Source: Spongilla lacustris (taxonomy: Eukaryota > Porifera > Demospongiae > Spongillida > Spongillidae). From it: DNA of 64,000 bases. Within the stretch, counting starts at the first letter, position 1, and each line of letters opens with the position of its first letter. Position numbers and translations under genes: made by a program. This document shows positions 10,166 through 21,342 of this stretch, in pieces. The notes beneath the pieces are model-generated. The model saw nothing but the letters and a program-made list of their open reading frames with translations, was not told the origin of the DNA and did no database searches. Location: NCBI GenBank assembly GCA_949361645.1, contig OX442415.1, positions 23,727,790 to 23,791,789 on the forward strand, in the 5' to 3' direction.

Positions 10166-10713
10166 GTACCATACCCCAGCAAGAATGTCACTATCAGCTA
10201 CTTTTATTGCATTAATAGCACGAACATCATGTAGAAATTCACCTCCTTTTTTTCTACGCATGCTCAGTGCCTTGTTAAGTACTGCACCTGCACAAACCTC
10301 ACTAACAGCTGCATGTGCAGATCTAGTACAGAGGGTAACAGACCTTTTGTGCTAACCATGGATGGGTTTAGCAAAAGACATCATTTAACTCATCTAACAG
10401 TATGCTATTCTTTAGAATAGCGTTTTCTAGGCCACCCTTATATACTCCCTTAGTAAGGTATGGTTTGGTTCATACAGGGAGTAGCTATAGTGGTAAACAA
10501 AATATTTAGCAGCAGTTAACATTACATATACACATTGTATTAGTTACGTGTTAAAAACAGACCCCATTCATCACGCGTAGAATAAATCCACAACTGCACT
10601 GTTGATGCTTTCATTACACCCACGTTTTAATTACATGTACATATAGTGAAGCATCAATAGAGATATACATCTGACCTCACAAAAAAAGTGCCAATACCGG
10701 TAAATGAGTGTAC
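10165..10713 (-). pseudogene. Right arm of the Helitron-like pair, inner part
   Basis: Inverted copy of 8645-9185. On the minus strand it reads AAVSEVCAGAVLNKALSMRR, KKGGEFLHDVRAINAIKVAD and SDILAGVWYRTA, so it is somewhat more complete than the left arm. Sequence identity to the left arm is high by eye over more than 450 bp. It stops at 10713, where the 9-kb terminal-inverted-repeat segment begins. The homology resumes at 19768. Confidence 0.65.
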
Positions 10714-10772
10714 AGTACCGCTCACGAGAAAGGTAACAAAACTCGCGAGACGCTCGCGCGACACACGCGAGC
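10714..10772 (+). repeat. Left terminal inverted repeat of the 9-kb segment
   Basis: Starts AGTACCGCTCACGAGAAAGG and continues into CTCGCGAGACGCTCG and CGACACACGCGAG. It is itself internally palindromic around the CTCGCGAG words. Confidence 0.8.
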
Positions 10773-11049
10773 GTCTCGCGGGGGATTGCCTTAATGTGAT
10801 CGCTCGAGAGGGCTCTCGAGCACTCGAGAGTCTAATATCGGTACTCGCGAGGCAATACAACTCGAGAGTAGTGCCCCGCGAGCTAAGCAGCTTTGCTCGC
10901 GAGGGAGCAATCTCGATATGCATGCCAGTCTCATATTACCCGGCCTGTGCCTATCCTCGCTGAAAGTTTGCATATGTATGTAGGAAAGACCAGAGATAAT
11001 ATATAAATTATCTCTGGAAAGACCCAGGCTGCAAGCTGAAAAATAGGCA

Positions 11050-11150
11050 TTACTAGCGGTAAGTCGAAAGGCAATTTATGAGTGGCTTAAAAAGTTCATA
11101 CTAACGGTAAGTCGAAAGGCAATTTATGAGTGGCTTAAAAAGTTCAAGGC
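11050..11150. repeat. Tandem duplication of about 47 bp
   Basis: Two adjacent copies share CGGTAAGTCGAAAGGCAATT and TATGAGTGGCTTAAAAAG. Read on plus they give RKAIYEWLKKF twice, followed by AWIRSKLTAKRPFKSF, which looks like eroded coding sequence. I cannot assign a family. Confidence 0.75.
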
Positions 11151-12047
11151 TGCCACAACATGCACTGCATGGATCCGAAGCAAGTTAACGGCAAAACGGC
11201 CATTCAAGTCGTTTGTCCAATGAACAATACATGTAAGCTTATATTGACAAGGCGAACTAACTTCTGAAATGTTCAAAGAGATGCTGGTCAGTTAAAAGAG
11301 TGGCCCGACCGTTTACGTATTTCGCTATCAATGGTGAAGCCAGCAAGAAAGCATCTCACATGGTTGGGCGCTATCTAAACCCATGTACTGCCAAATAATA
11401 AATTAGACGACAATGAACGGTTGAGGACGCAGAGATCGATTAACACAGTAGGCTGCAGTGCTTTTGTGAAGATTGGTCAGCTTAGAAAACTAAAACCACG
11501 ACCTCAACCTCCTCATAAAGGGTTGGTATTTTAAAACGTTAGAAATTAATACATGAATGAAATAACACATTATTACCGTATACGTGTACTTAAGCATTAT
11601 TTGCAACAAGACGTTATTTTTATGAACCCCTCATAGTAAGTAGCTAATAAAAAGTCCTGTACTTTGGATCTCAGTTGTAGCTAAATCCAACATACGCATG
11701 TCACGCGACGCAATTACGTTATTGATAAAATTGCTCGAAGTTCAAATTTATGATACTCGGCTTCGATCGCGAGCTAGAACCCTCCGTTTTGCGTAAGTTG
11801 TCAAATGAATGCGTATACGTTGTTTGGTTGGCTATAGGGTGCTCTGGTTATGAAACAAAAGGCAATTTGTCGTGTTGGTGTGGCCTACATTGCGCAAGTG
11901 CGGAGGATTAAAAAGGTCTTGTAGGTGTTCTAGTTAGGCATCTTCGCGTTTTGGCGAAAACATTCCAGGTACCACGTTGCCGCCAATACGCGAAGGTCGG
12001 GCTACGCCCAACCAGCTTTTGCAAGAGAGTGTGAGAATTTTTAGCAA

Positions 12048-13165
12048 CTTAACCATCAAAAGAGCCCAGCAGGTGTGGTTTTTTTTTTTAAAGAGCTTGA
12101 TGGGTTAATCAACATAGCTGCAAAAGGAGCCCTGTGGGTGTGGTCTTTTAAGAGTGTGAAGGGTTAATCAAAAAGTGCCCTGTGGGTGTGGTCTTTGCAC
12201 GAGTGTGAAGGGTTAATCAATTTAGCCGCCCTGTGGGTCTGGTCTTTGTAAAAGTGTGAAGGGTTAATCGGCAAAGTGCCCTTTGGGTGTGGTCTTTGTA
12301 AGAGTGTGAAGGGTTAATCAACTTAACCGCGTCCTGTGGTGTGGTCTATGTAAGAGAGTGAAGGGTTAATGAACTTTTCTGCAAAAAGTGTCCTCTTTGA
12401 AGGGTTAATCAACTTAGCCGCAAAAAGTGCCCTGTGGGTGTGGTCTTTGTAAGAGTGTGAAGGGTTAAACAATTAGCCGCAAAAGTGTCTTGTAGGTGTG
12501 GTCTTTGTAAGGTGTGAAGGGTTAATCACCTTAGCCGCAAAAAGTGCCCTGTGGGTGTGGTCTTTGTAAGAGTGTGAAGGGTTAATCGGCTTAGCAGCAA
12601 ATACTGCCCTCTTTGAAGGGTTAAACAATTAGCCGCAAAAATAGTCCTGTGGGTGTAGTCTATGTAAGAGTGTGAAGGGTTAATGAACATTTCTGCAAAA
12701 AGTGCCCTCTTTTAAGGGTTAATCAACTTTGCTGCGTGATCTTTGTGTGAAGGGTTAATCGACTTAGCGGCAAATAGTGCCTTCTTTGAAGGGTTAAACA
12801 ATTAGCTGCAAAAATTGTCCTGTGGGTGTGGTCATTGTAAGAGTGTGAAGAGTTAATCGGCTTAGCCGCTAAAAGTGCCCTGTGGGTGTGGTCTTTGTAA
12901 GAGTGTGAAGGGTTAATCGGCTTAGCTGCAAATAGTGCCTCTTTGAAGGGTTAAACAATTAGCCGCAAAAAAATGTCCTGTGGGTGTGGTCTATGTAAGA
13001 GTGTGAAGGGTTAATGAACTATTCTGCAAAAGTGCCCTTTGAAGTGCCCTGTGGGTGTGGTCATTGCAAGAGTGTGAAGGGTTAATCAACTTAGCCGCGA
13101 AGTGCCCTGTGGGTGTGGTCTTTGTAAGAGTGTGAAGGGTTAAGGAACTTAGCTGAGAAAAAGAG
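12048..13165. repeat. 1.1-kb minisatellite, about 60-bp unit with a short variant
   Basis: About 18-20 copies of a unit containing GCCCTGTGGGTGTGGTCTTT, then GTAAGAGTGTGAAGGGTTAA, then TCAACTTAGCCGCAAAAAGT. Shorter units keep only TGCCCTCTTTGAAGGGTTAA and the AGCCGCAAA end; the long and short forms alternate in part of the array. No coding sense is apparent. Confidence 0.9.
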
Positions 13166-13519
13166 CTTGGTGTACTGTTTAGTAGTGTCAGTGGTTAAGG
13201 AACATAGAGCTCTGAGGCCTGTAGCAACTTAGGTCATGTAAAGGAAACCATATATGGCAATGACATGTCAGGTCAACATGTTCAGAAGCCTTACGAATTA
13301 TCTCCCTATAACTCCACACATGTATTTGCAGGTTTGCTTTTTAAAAATGACTTGGTCATGTCTAATGTTTCAGTTTGAACTCACTCTGCGAGTGTGGTCT
13401 TAGGTTGAAAGTGTACTGGGTTATTGGAAATATGTTCTAAGGTACATGTACAAGGAGATCTTCCACTGAGAGTTCACAGGTGGTCATTTTGTACTTAATC
13501 CCTTTTATCCATCACACTT

Positions 13520-13632
13520 ATGCACACACATGCACACACACACACACACATGCACACACACATGCACGCACACACATGCACACACACACACACACACACA
13601 TGCACACACACACATCACACACACACACACTT
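13520..13632. repeat. CA-rich microsatellite with TGCACACACA interruptions
   Basis: Alternating CACACA runs broken by regularly spaced ATGCA. Confidence 0.95.
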
Positions 13633-13744
13633 TGAGCTGGTATCTTAACACTTGGCACACAATGTATTATTTCCCACAGTGTTAACTTTACAGTTTACAG
13701 CTATAATCCTGGGGTTGTGGCCAATGACTTAGAGAGATGGCATG

Positions 13745-14225
13745 TAGTAAGTAGGCTTCTAGAGATCCAGAATAAAATTTTGTTAATGGACATTGTGTTA
13801 ATACCATATTCATATGTGCAGCTATGTACATATGTGGTTGTGTATTAGTTTTGCAGCTGCCCTTGTACATCTTTTATCTGATTCAAAATATGGTACAGTC
13901 TCAACTGGGAGGTGTATCATCTTGCTTTGCTAGGAGATGTAAAAGCTTACAGTAAGCTAATGTACTGACTGGCCCTGTGCCAGTACATTTAGTAAGTATG
14001 CTTGCCAGAATAAAATTGTGTTACATGCTCGGTTACATGTAATGTTTTTCCAGGATGTTGCCATATTCATATGTGTGCCTATGTACACATATGTGGTTTT
14101 TATGCAGCTGCACATGTACATTGACTTTTATCTGTGGTACAGTCTCAACTGAGAGGTATAAATGGTGTATCTGCTTTGCTAGGAGATGTAAAAGCTTACA
14201 GTGTACTGACTGGCCCATGCACTGC
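13745..14225. repeat. Diverged tandem duplication of about 240 bp
   Basis: Both copies contain CCAGAATAAAATT, CCATATTCATATGTG, GGTACAGTCTCAACTG and TGCTTTGCTAGGAGATGTAA in the same order. The first runs from about 13750 to 13990 and the second from about 13991 to 14225. They differ by small indels. Confidence 0.8.
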
Positions 14226-14503
14226 CCAGTGGTCCAAAATTGTATTGTATTATGGCTAGACAGTGGTATGCAGTTTAAACGTACATTTACTGTGGGATGT
14301 GTAAAATCTCTCAATCTCAAGGAGGGGGGCGGAAGCCCAACGATGTTACCCCCCCCCCCCCCCCCCCCCAGGCCTCACTACCACTCTGTACATCTAGGTG
14401 GGGGTGATGATTGATAATACAATGATGTGGCATACTTATTATGATGTGTTGACACCCATGCCACTTTTCTCCCTACCACCCCTTTCTGCACCCCTTTCTT
14501 GCC

Positions 14504-14504
<1 letters not shown>

Positions 14505-14571
<67 letters not shown>
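14505..14571. repeat. (CA)n microsatellite
   Basis: A pure run of about 33 CA dinucleotides. It creates long artificial open frames (repeated CV or HT) on both strands. Confidence 0.97.
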
Positions 14572-14572
<1 letters not shown>

Positions 14573-15363
14573 GGGAAAGGTTTCCTATTGTACCTGTGTG
14601 TTTTAGCTGTACCTTTATCAGATGTAAGATGCAGAGTTCTACATATAGGTTAAATAAATAGGCCTGCTGGCACATTAGGTGTGCTAAACATGTCAGCAGA
14701 TAGAGTACCATGCCAACAACTGGATACGTGTGTGTCCTCCATAATTACGTCTCTTCTTCCATCTAATGTGGTCATGCAGAACCTTGACTATTATGATATG
14801 CCTGCAAAGTGTGGTGGAAGCTGGGATACACTGAAAACCTGTCCATTATTGAGAATGTACATGTTGTATTATCCTCTCTCTCCTCCCCTCCCATTCAACA
14901 GATTACAACATTTGAGAAATCCTATGCAGCTGTCATTAGAAGCAATATTCATGAGTGTTTGCATTGTGAAACTATCCTGATAATAGTAGTTGGATTCTTA
15001 TGCCTTCCTGTGATGTACTTGTACTGAATCGATATTAACACACTTATTTATACAGTCAGTACGTTTTATTTGAAAAAATGAAGCACACTGCACATCTTTA
15101 GCTACAACAACTTTATGGGGAGGGGCATATGCCAACTATTGATAACAACCACATCACTTTAAAAATTCCTATGCGAGGTGAATGGTAACTTTAAGGGGCC
15201 CAGGAGAGGCATATCCTGTACCACTTTAAAATGTATTTTATATAAAACCATTCACAGTTAAAGTCTCAATCTGGGACACAGGTTGGACAGTATCTGTCGT
15301 TTGAGCACAATGGCAATGTAGCTATGCAGCATCTCTCCCTACCCCTCTACTTACTCCATACCA

Positions 15364-15640
15364 TCACACCCCATCATAGGTGAGGGGGTGGGTAGCTAGG
15401 GAGTGGTGTGATGGTAGGTATGTGAGGTGGAGAGGGTGAAAATGGAACGTAGGTGTGGTATATGATGGTATTGATGTAAGGGAAAGATGACATCCTAGTA
15501 AGGGTGTGATAATAAGGAGGGTTAAGTTGTGTGAAAGGTGTGCCTCGGGGTGTGGGTGAGATGATATGGAGGTGTGATGGTAGGTTATGATGTGGTATAT
15601 AGTAGGGGGAGGAGTAAATGCCAAATGACTTTTACTATCA
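15364..15640. repeat. Degenerate G-rich GGTGTGATGGTAGG repeat
   Basis: Loose repetition of GTGTGATGGTAGGTATG and related words. No firm unit length can be given. A run of 13 G follows at 15720-15732. Confidence 0.5.
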
Positions 15641-15899
15641 TCTAACTCCAGTGGAGTGCTTCCCCTACTTGGGGACATGGCTTAGATGGCTACAACAGTG
15701 CCTATATGTATGGGTCATGGGGGGGGGGGGGGGTAATACTTATTAAAGCAGGTATCCTATGCATGCATTGTGCAACATGCGGAGTTGTTTGATGCACCAG
15801 CATGACAATCAGTTACCGCAGCATGTATTGCATGATATCTTTATATATACAATGCAGGTCAAGGGTAGCCCCAAGGCACAGAAATGCGGTTGATTGGTC

Positions 15900-15975
15900 T
15901 ATATATATATATAATATTATAATATAATATATATAGTTATATATATATAATATTATAATATAATTATATATATAG
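15900..15975. repeat. AT-only self-complementary tract
   Basis: TATATATAATATTATAATAT occurs twice with interposed TATATATA, able to form cruciforms. About 75 bp without G or C except at two positions. Confidence 0.85.
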
Positions 15976-16235
15976 TACTGATATGGCACCACCAAATTTA
16001 AAGGTATGAACCTAACCTTTTAAAAAAATCTACTTACGTTTCTTAAAAATAACAAAGAACTGAATACAATTGTTATATCATATTACATTATATACTACTG
16101 AAAGTGTTTCTCTTGTCATCTTTTCCTGATCCGTATATGTGGCACTTGGGGAAGGGAAATCGAAGCTATTAATAGTTGGCATGGCCTCCCTACTCACCCC
16201 GACGTACCATTGCCTCCTCTCTTAAGCTTCATTCT

Positions 16236-16660
16236 TCTTTTTTTTTTGTTGCAATGATATTGATTCGATTAGAAATACATACATTATAATACATACATGT
16301 ACATACAACAAGTACAATAGAGGAACATTGGAAGGTTTTTGTTAATCATGCTACACCAAAGGTATCAGAGATTCACTGACTGTCAGTTCAATAGAGGCTG
16401 GGAGGTGTATAGCATGTCCTTGATTTGATCGCGCTCCTCTGATACATTGTATGGATGATCGTAAAAGATAGACGGCAACGAAGCCACCCCATTGTCTGAC
16501 TGTATGATGTGCCCCATTTGTCAGCTAGCAGTGATGCCAAACGTTTGTAGGTGGTAGTGGCAATGCTACCCATGCCTCCTATTGAAGAGAGGACGATTGG
16601 AGTGAATGAAGCTCGCTCAATCTCCCGAATTCGAAGTTCTGAAGACACTCACTAGTACTC
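16236..16660 (-). pseudogene. LINE-type reverse transcriptase C-terminus and 3' end
   Basis: The minus strand at 16648-16388 encodes LRIREIERASFTPIVLSSIG, GMGSIATTTYKRLASLLADK and MGWLRCRLSF. These match the end of a reverse-transcriptase protein common in sponge and cnidarian genomes (ASFTPLVLS.GG.G..AT.FYKRLASLLA.KW). On the minus strand a 3' untranslated stretch follows, closing with an A-run seen as T10 at about 16237-16246, typical of target-primed insertion with 5' truncation. It lies inside the 9-kb segment. The exact LINE clade is not determined. Confidence 0.65.
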
Positions 16661-17779
16661 AATTACGGTAAGAGTATTAATACAATGAATCAGTTACAAG
16701 CGTATTTACCTAGTACCTGCAATCCATCGATCGATAATACACATTGTACATATGTTACTGAAATGCAACAATATAATTACTCGATCGTAGTTAACGTTTC
16801 CATGCATGTAGTCTAATGGCAAATGTTATTATTACGCTCCATAGTACTTTGAGCTTTGGGTATATGCTCGCTGCTCATCGGTGTTATGATGCCCCGCCTC
16901 CTTAATAAGTGAAATCACAACACCGTACCAAGGCATGCAGGACAATCCAAATACTGCTCAGCTGTGCATGCATGTGTATTCTGTGCAATCTCGTTTCAAT
17001 TGTCGTGTGTGGATATTACTTTAGTACATACATGTATGGTACCCTCAGTCGCTGATGGGATCTCTAGATCCGTTTTATTGCTGTACGCGTCTGCCTTATC
17101 GTAGCAAACATATTAAAACGCCGACTACATGTAGTAATGAGCCTGTCATTGTAACATGGGTGAGGCCAATGTCGGGATTTCACACCGCAATTGCCAAATT
17201 GGATTGTGGTTCTTTCGTTAGTCTAGACACGGAAGAGGCGGATCGGAGATCGCCGGGGGAATTTGACTGGTTATTGATCCCCAACACTGGCCCTCGCGGC
17301 CATAGAAATTCTTATTGTGGACAGTAGGCCTCCACCTCCGTAATGATATTGTAAAGCCTTAGCTACGAGCATTGACAACCACTGACGTGACTTGACCTGT
17401 GAAGCTGACAAGTTCAGTCGCCATTTTACAAGCCATGTAATGCAAAGGTACTATTGTTCTATTTATGGCCCAAATCACATGGCTTAAGGTTGCGTCTCCG
17501 TTGTGAACTGTAGGGTCGAAAGCGGCTACTAGTACCTTGGAAAGGACCGTTTAACTTCACAAGACGAGACAATTTTTGTCGGCAAACTGAAAGCAGGAAA
17601 CTAACGAAGACAGAAGGTACTTACGTACTGTCGAGTAAATGTTTTGCCATATTGATTGGGCAGTATGCTAGACGCACTAGAAGTGGTGTGCGAAAGTATT
17701 GTAATCGTAGTGGTACAATTACTAGGCTTAGTACAATTTTGTAAGCTTGGCCGGGGTAGGAATAGCTACACGTACCACA
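16661..17779. other. No recognisable gene
   Basis: A 90-codon plus-strand frame (17055-17327) has no identifiable domain. The phrase TTTGACTGGTTATTG within it recurs at about 40237, suggesting a dispersed repeat rather than a gene. Confidence 0.4.
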
Positions 17780-17859
17780 TCACTGAGGTATGGTTAGGGG
17801 GTGGAGAGGAAAGGCCAAAGGGCTAGTATAGGGTATAGGGATTGTATTACATTTGTCAG

Positions 17860-17983
17860 GACTGGTGTCAGCCAACCTACTCAGAACAAGCCCCTCACCC
17901 TTTGTTGGTGAAGAGCTGCACTCTGCATGTGTGTGGTAATCTTCAGCTTTTACATCCTGTTTGCAGGCTATGCAGTGGACCAT
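17860..17983 (-). other. Possible CCHC-type zinc-finger exon
   Basis: The minus strand encodes MVHCIACKQDVKAEDYHTHA followed by EC, giving C-x2-C-x11-H-x2-C, close to but one residue short of the UBZ4 spacing (C-x2-C-x11-H-x3-C). No neighbouring exon was identified. A chance match is possible. Confidence 0.2.
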
Positions 17984-18049
17984 AACGTCCTTCAGCAGTC
18001 AGCTGAGGTGCTGACTTAAGTTCTGCTGGCTTCAACTGTGTGCAGCAGC

Positions 18050-18597
18050 ATGAACACTTCACCTCTACACACGTAGACACTTCACCTCTACAGATGTGGA
18101 CACACTTCACTTCTACACACGTGGACACTTCACCTCTACACACATGGACACTTCACCTCTACACACGTGGACACTTCACTTCTACACACGTGGACACTTC
18201 ACCTCTACACACGTGGACATACTTCACCTCTACACACGTGGACACACTTCACCTCTACACACGTGGACACTTCACCTCTACACACATGGACACACTTCAC
18301 TTCTACACACGTGGACACTTCACCTCTACACACGTGGACACACTTCCCTTCTACATACGTGGACACACTTCACCTCTACACACGTGGACACTTCCCTTGT
18401 ACATACGTGGACACACTTCACCTCTACACACGTGGACAGTCACACTTCACCTCTACACACGTGGACACACTTCACCTCTACACACGTGGACACACTTCAC
18501 CTCTACACACGTGGACACACTTCATTTCTACACATGTGGCCACACTTCACTTCTACACACGTGGACGCACTTCACCTCTACACACGTCCACATGAAC
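18050..18597. repeat. Minisatellite of about 22-25 bp (CTTCACCTCTACACACGTGG)
   Basis: About 23 copies of CTTCACCTCTACACACGTGG followed by ACA or ACACA. Variation between 23 and 25 bp keeps shifting the frame, yet all three plus frames stay open because the unit contains no stop, so they encode THVDTSPLHTW-like repeats. This is a satellite property and not evidence for a protein. Confidence 0.92.
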
Positions 18598-19708
18598 TCC
18601 GTGAACCATTTCACTGTGCAAGTGGTACATAGAGGTGCCCTGCATGGGAGCTCTAGAGGAGATTGGGCACTGCAGCTGGTCCAAGAGATGTTGGGTTATC
18701 AATTGGAACATCTGCTGGTGTGTACCTGTGGTTTTGCAATTCCTATAATCAGGTGATAATTGTAGCATTACAGCTACATGTGAGCAATTGTACATGTGGA
18801 GCCGCCTCTTGAATGTGGATCTGATTTTTAATTTCCTTTCCTCTTTAGAAGGCAGATCTATAGATATGCATGCATGTACATTTCTACAATACCTTGCATC
18901 CCTTATCTGCATGTGCTGTCTACTGAAAGATAATAGTGGGCCTCTTGCATACAAGAAGGTGATCTTGAATTTGTTTGATGAAGGGTGGGGTGCATGGTAC
19001 ATTATTACGTATGCACATGTAGTACTGAATACAGAAAAGAGCTCTGCTGCAAATTCAGAGCATGGGTAAAATACCGTTTTCATTTACCCTGTTAGGCTTT
19101 TATACTGAAATACGTATAGGCCTCTTCTCTGTGGTGATGCATACTGACCTTAATATAGGAAACGTAATAAACCGATTGCGTATGTGGACTATTAGTAACT
19201 ACATGCATGTGGACTATTAGTAACTACATGCATAGAGTTAGCGAGGGAAGTAATTCTCGTATGTTGGACTTAAAATGAGCACAATATGGCTCGCTAAAGA
19301 TATATACAATATACTATAGCTATCTCTGCTTGCACGTATATTTCCTTGCGATTTACGTCTATTGTTAAACCAAATGCCTATACCGGTAACGTAGTCGCAA
19401 ACAGCCATGCCCTGAGGCATATAAAGGTCAAATCCCGTCATTGGCCCCACGGGTAGGGATCGGAGGGTCTGCGCAGCCGCATGCGGTGTGGGTCTGGGTC
19501 TGGGTATGTAGCCACACCCTCGCGTAAGGATTGGAATTAAAAAATATCATAAACAATACGCGAGTATGTACTCGCGAGGCAACTATAACTTCCTGCGAGT
19601 AGTAAATGCCCGCGAGTGTGCGAGTGCGAGTGACCCATTTACTGTTGCGAGTACTTTCGAGGGCACGCGAGTGTTCTCTCGCGAGGAGTGCATTTTGGCA
19701 TGCGAGCG

Positions 19709-19767
19709 TCTCGCGTGTGTCGCGCGAGCGTCTCGCGAGGTTTGTTACCTTTCTCGTGAGCGGTACT
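19709..19767 (-). repeat. Right terminal inverted repeat of the 9-kb segment
   Basis: Reverse complement of 10714-10772 with one difference noted (C for A after GGTAACAAA). It ends GAGCGGTACT next to GTACATGTAC. Confidence 0.8.
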
Positions 19768-20055
19768 GTACATGTACATGTAGTCGCAGAAACGCACGCA
19801 CTACGTACAAATGTGGTAAGAGTATAGCTACGTGTATATGTACAGGTACGACATACCTTTGAGTGACCTCAACCCTTTTCGCCGAGCGAGCACATTCAAG
19901 ATTCTGCCAATATCGTTGTCTTTTAGCAGCCCGTTCCTTCCTTTTCAGGATCTGCTCGATACCTTGCGCGTCGAGAGGTCAGTTTCTTTTCAGGCTCGGC
20001 TCTGTAGCTCGCTCAGGCAGAATATAATAAGTCATCTCGAGTTTTGAGGTACTTT
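19768..20055 (-). pseudogene. Right arm of the Helitron-like pair, outer part
   Basis: Continues the right arm interrupted at 10713. On minus it encodes KERAAKRQRYWQNLECARSA then KRVEVTQR, the basic N-terminal motif also present at 8440-8560, here without the immediate stop. A GTATGT after TCAAAG could be a splice donor. The homology to the left arm ends near 20000. Confidence 0.6.
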
Positions 20056-20914
20056 GCTCGTCATTTAGCTCTTATCTTTTCCGGACTTGAAGGCATTTTG
20101 AAAAAAACAACTTCACTAAGTTACAAAAAGCGTCAATTGACAAAGCGAATGTACGTGCCACATAAGTTAATTACAACCAATAGATGTAGTGCCCAGACCG
20201 TACACATTGGATTATAGTATACAACTACTTGAGCAAAATATGACCAATTCTAAACTATTTGATCGTTTTGAGTTCTAAATATACGTGATTCACCGATATA
20301 TACAATGTAGCCTTGATACGTTTTGACCACTGAAGCGAGAATGCCAATGAATTCTGAAGCTATTGGTGTGATTTTCATTTCTTAGAAGTGTTCCTATCTC
20401 GAGTTATGCGTGGTCAAGAACAATGACAACGACAACGACAACAACGAGAAATACGGTGGGACTGGGTACGAGATTAGTCAAGTGTTTTGTTCTTCAAGCG
20501 GTTTTATGACATCTAACAAACACGGAACTGCTCGTTTTCGACTGCTTGTTCGACGATGACAAAGAGCTAAGCGATCCAATTGATAGGAGTCCCGTTAGAA
20601 GCGGGTCCCGTTTTTAATGACATTCATAATCGGGGTCAAATCCTATATGAGAGTTGCTATCGTAACTCTCGATACCCACACACCAGCACATACCCCCCAT
20701 ACATACCCCACACACACGAGCAGGTATCCCACACACCTACATGTGTAAGCATAACCCTACCTGTCTCAATTCAAAGTCAACACTGAAACTGAATGGTAAG
20801 TGAATGAGTGGCTCTATTATCACCAGGAGCTCAATAAACACTCTGGCATATTCTTAATTTTCAGAGACCAGTACCAGAAATGATGTTGGCTGATAATGCC
20901 TGTTCAGAGTGTCT
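20056..20914. other. No gene recognised
   Basis: AT-balanced sequence with a short ACAACGACA run at about 20420-20445. No domain or repeat family identified. Confidence 0.4.
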
Positions 20915-21272
20915 GTGAGGGATGGTGGGATGGGATGATGTCATGGTGGGATGGGATGATGTATGGTGGGATGGGATGATGTAATGGTAGGATAGGATGA
21001 TGTAAGGGTGGGATGGGATGATGTAATGGTAGGATGGGATGATGTAATGGTGGGATGGGATGACGTAATGGTGGGATTGGATGGTTTAATGGTGGGAGGG
21101 TGTGGGATGATGTAATGTGGGAGGGTGTGGGATGATGTAATGATGGGAGGGTGTGGGATAGTGTAATGGTGGGAGGGTGTGGGATGGTGTAATGGCAGTA
21201 GGGTGAGGGATGATGTAATGGTGGGAGGGTGTGGACGATGTAGATGGGAGGGTGTGGGATGGTTTAGTGTGA
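20915..21272. repeat. Minisatellite in an intron of the RUN gene, unit about 21-24 bp
   Basis: Roughly 15 copies of GGGATGATGTAATGGTGGGA with a later GGGAGGGTGTGGGATGATGT variant. It lies downstream of the exon at 21343-21442 in gene orientation, so probably within an intron. Confidence 0.85.
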
Positions 21273-21342
21273 TGACTGAGCATGTGTGAAGGTGTGATGA
21301 AATGTGACCTTCACATATGCCCAAAATGAATTCATCACTCAC

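Larger units (their letters stand above)
10714..19767. mobile_element. 9.05-kb segment with 59-bp terminal inverted repeats and GTAC duplication
   Basis: The left end 10714-10772 begins AGTACCGCTCACGAGAAAGG. The right end 19709-19767 is its reverse complement, with 58 of 59 positions identical by eye. GTAC flanks both ends (10710-10713 and 19768-19771). The two flanks together reconstitute the uninterrupted sequence found at 8430-8700, so that arm is an empty-site control. Both ends are rich in CTCGCGAG-like words (10737-10915 and 19560-19740). The interior holds several satellites, a LINE fragment and no transposase that I can identify. It could be one large non-autonomous element, or a small element expanded by later nested insertions. 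Confidence 0.65.

Noticed and set aside
14378..14711. Open frames of repeated CV, HT or similar dipeptides
   Set aside because: They are translations of the (CA)n tract.
18050..18597. CRISPR-like array
   Set aside because: Units are 23-25 bp with no unique spacers; it is a plain minisatellite in a eukaryote.
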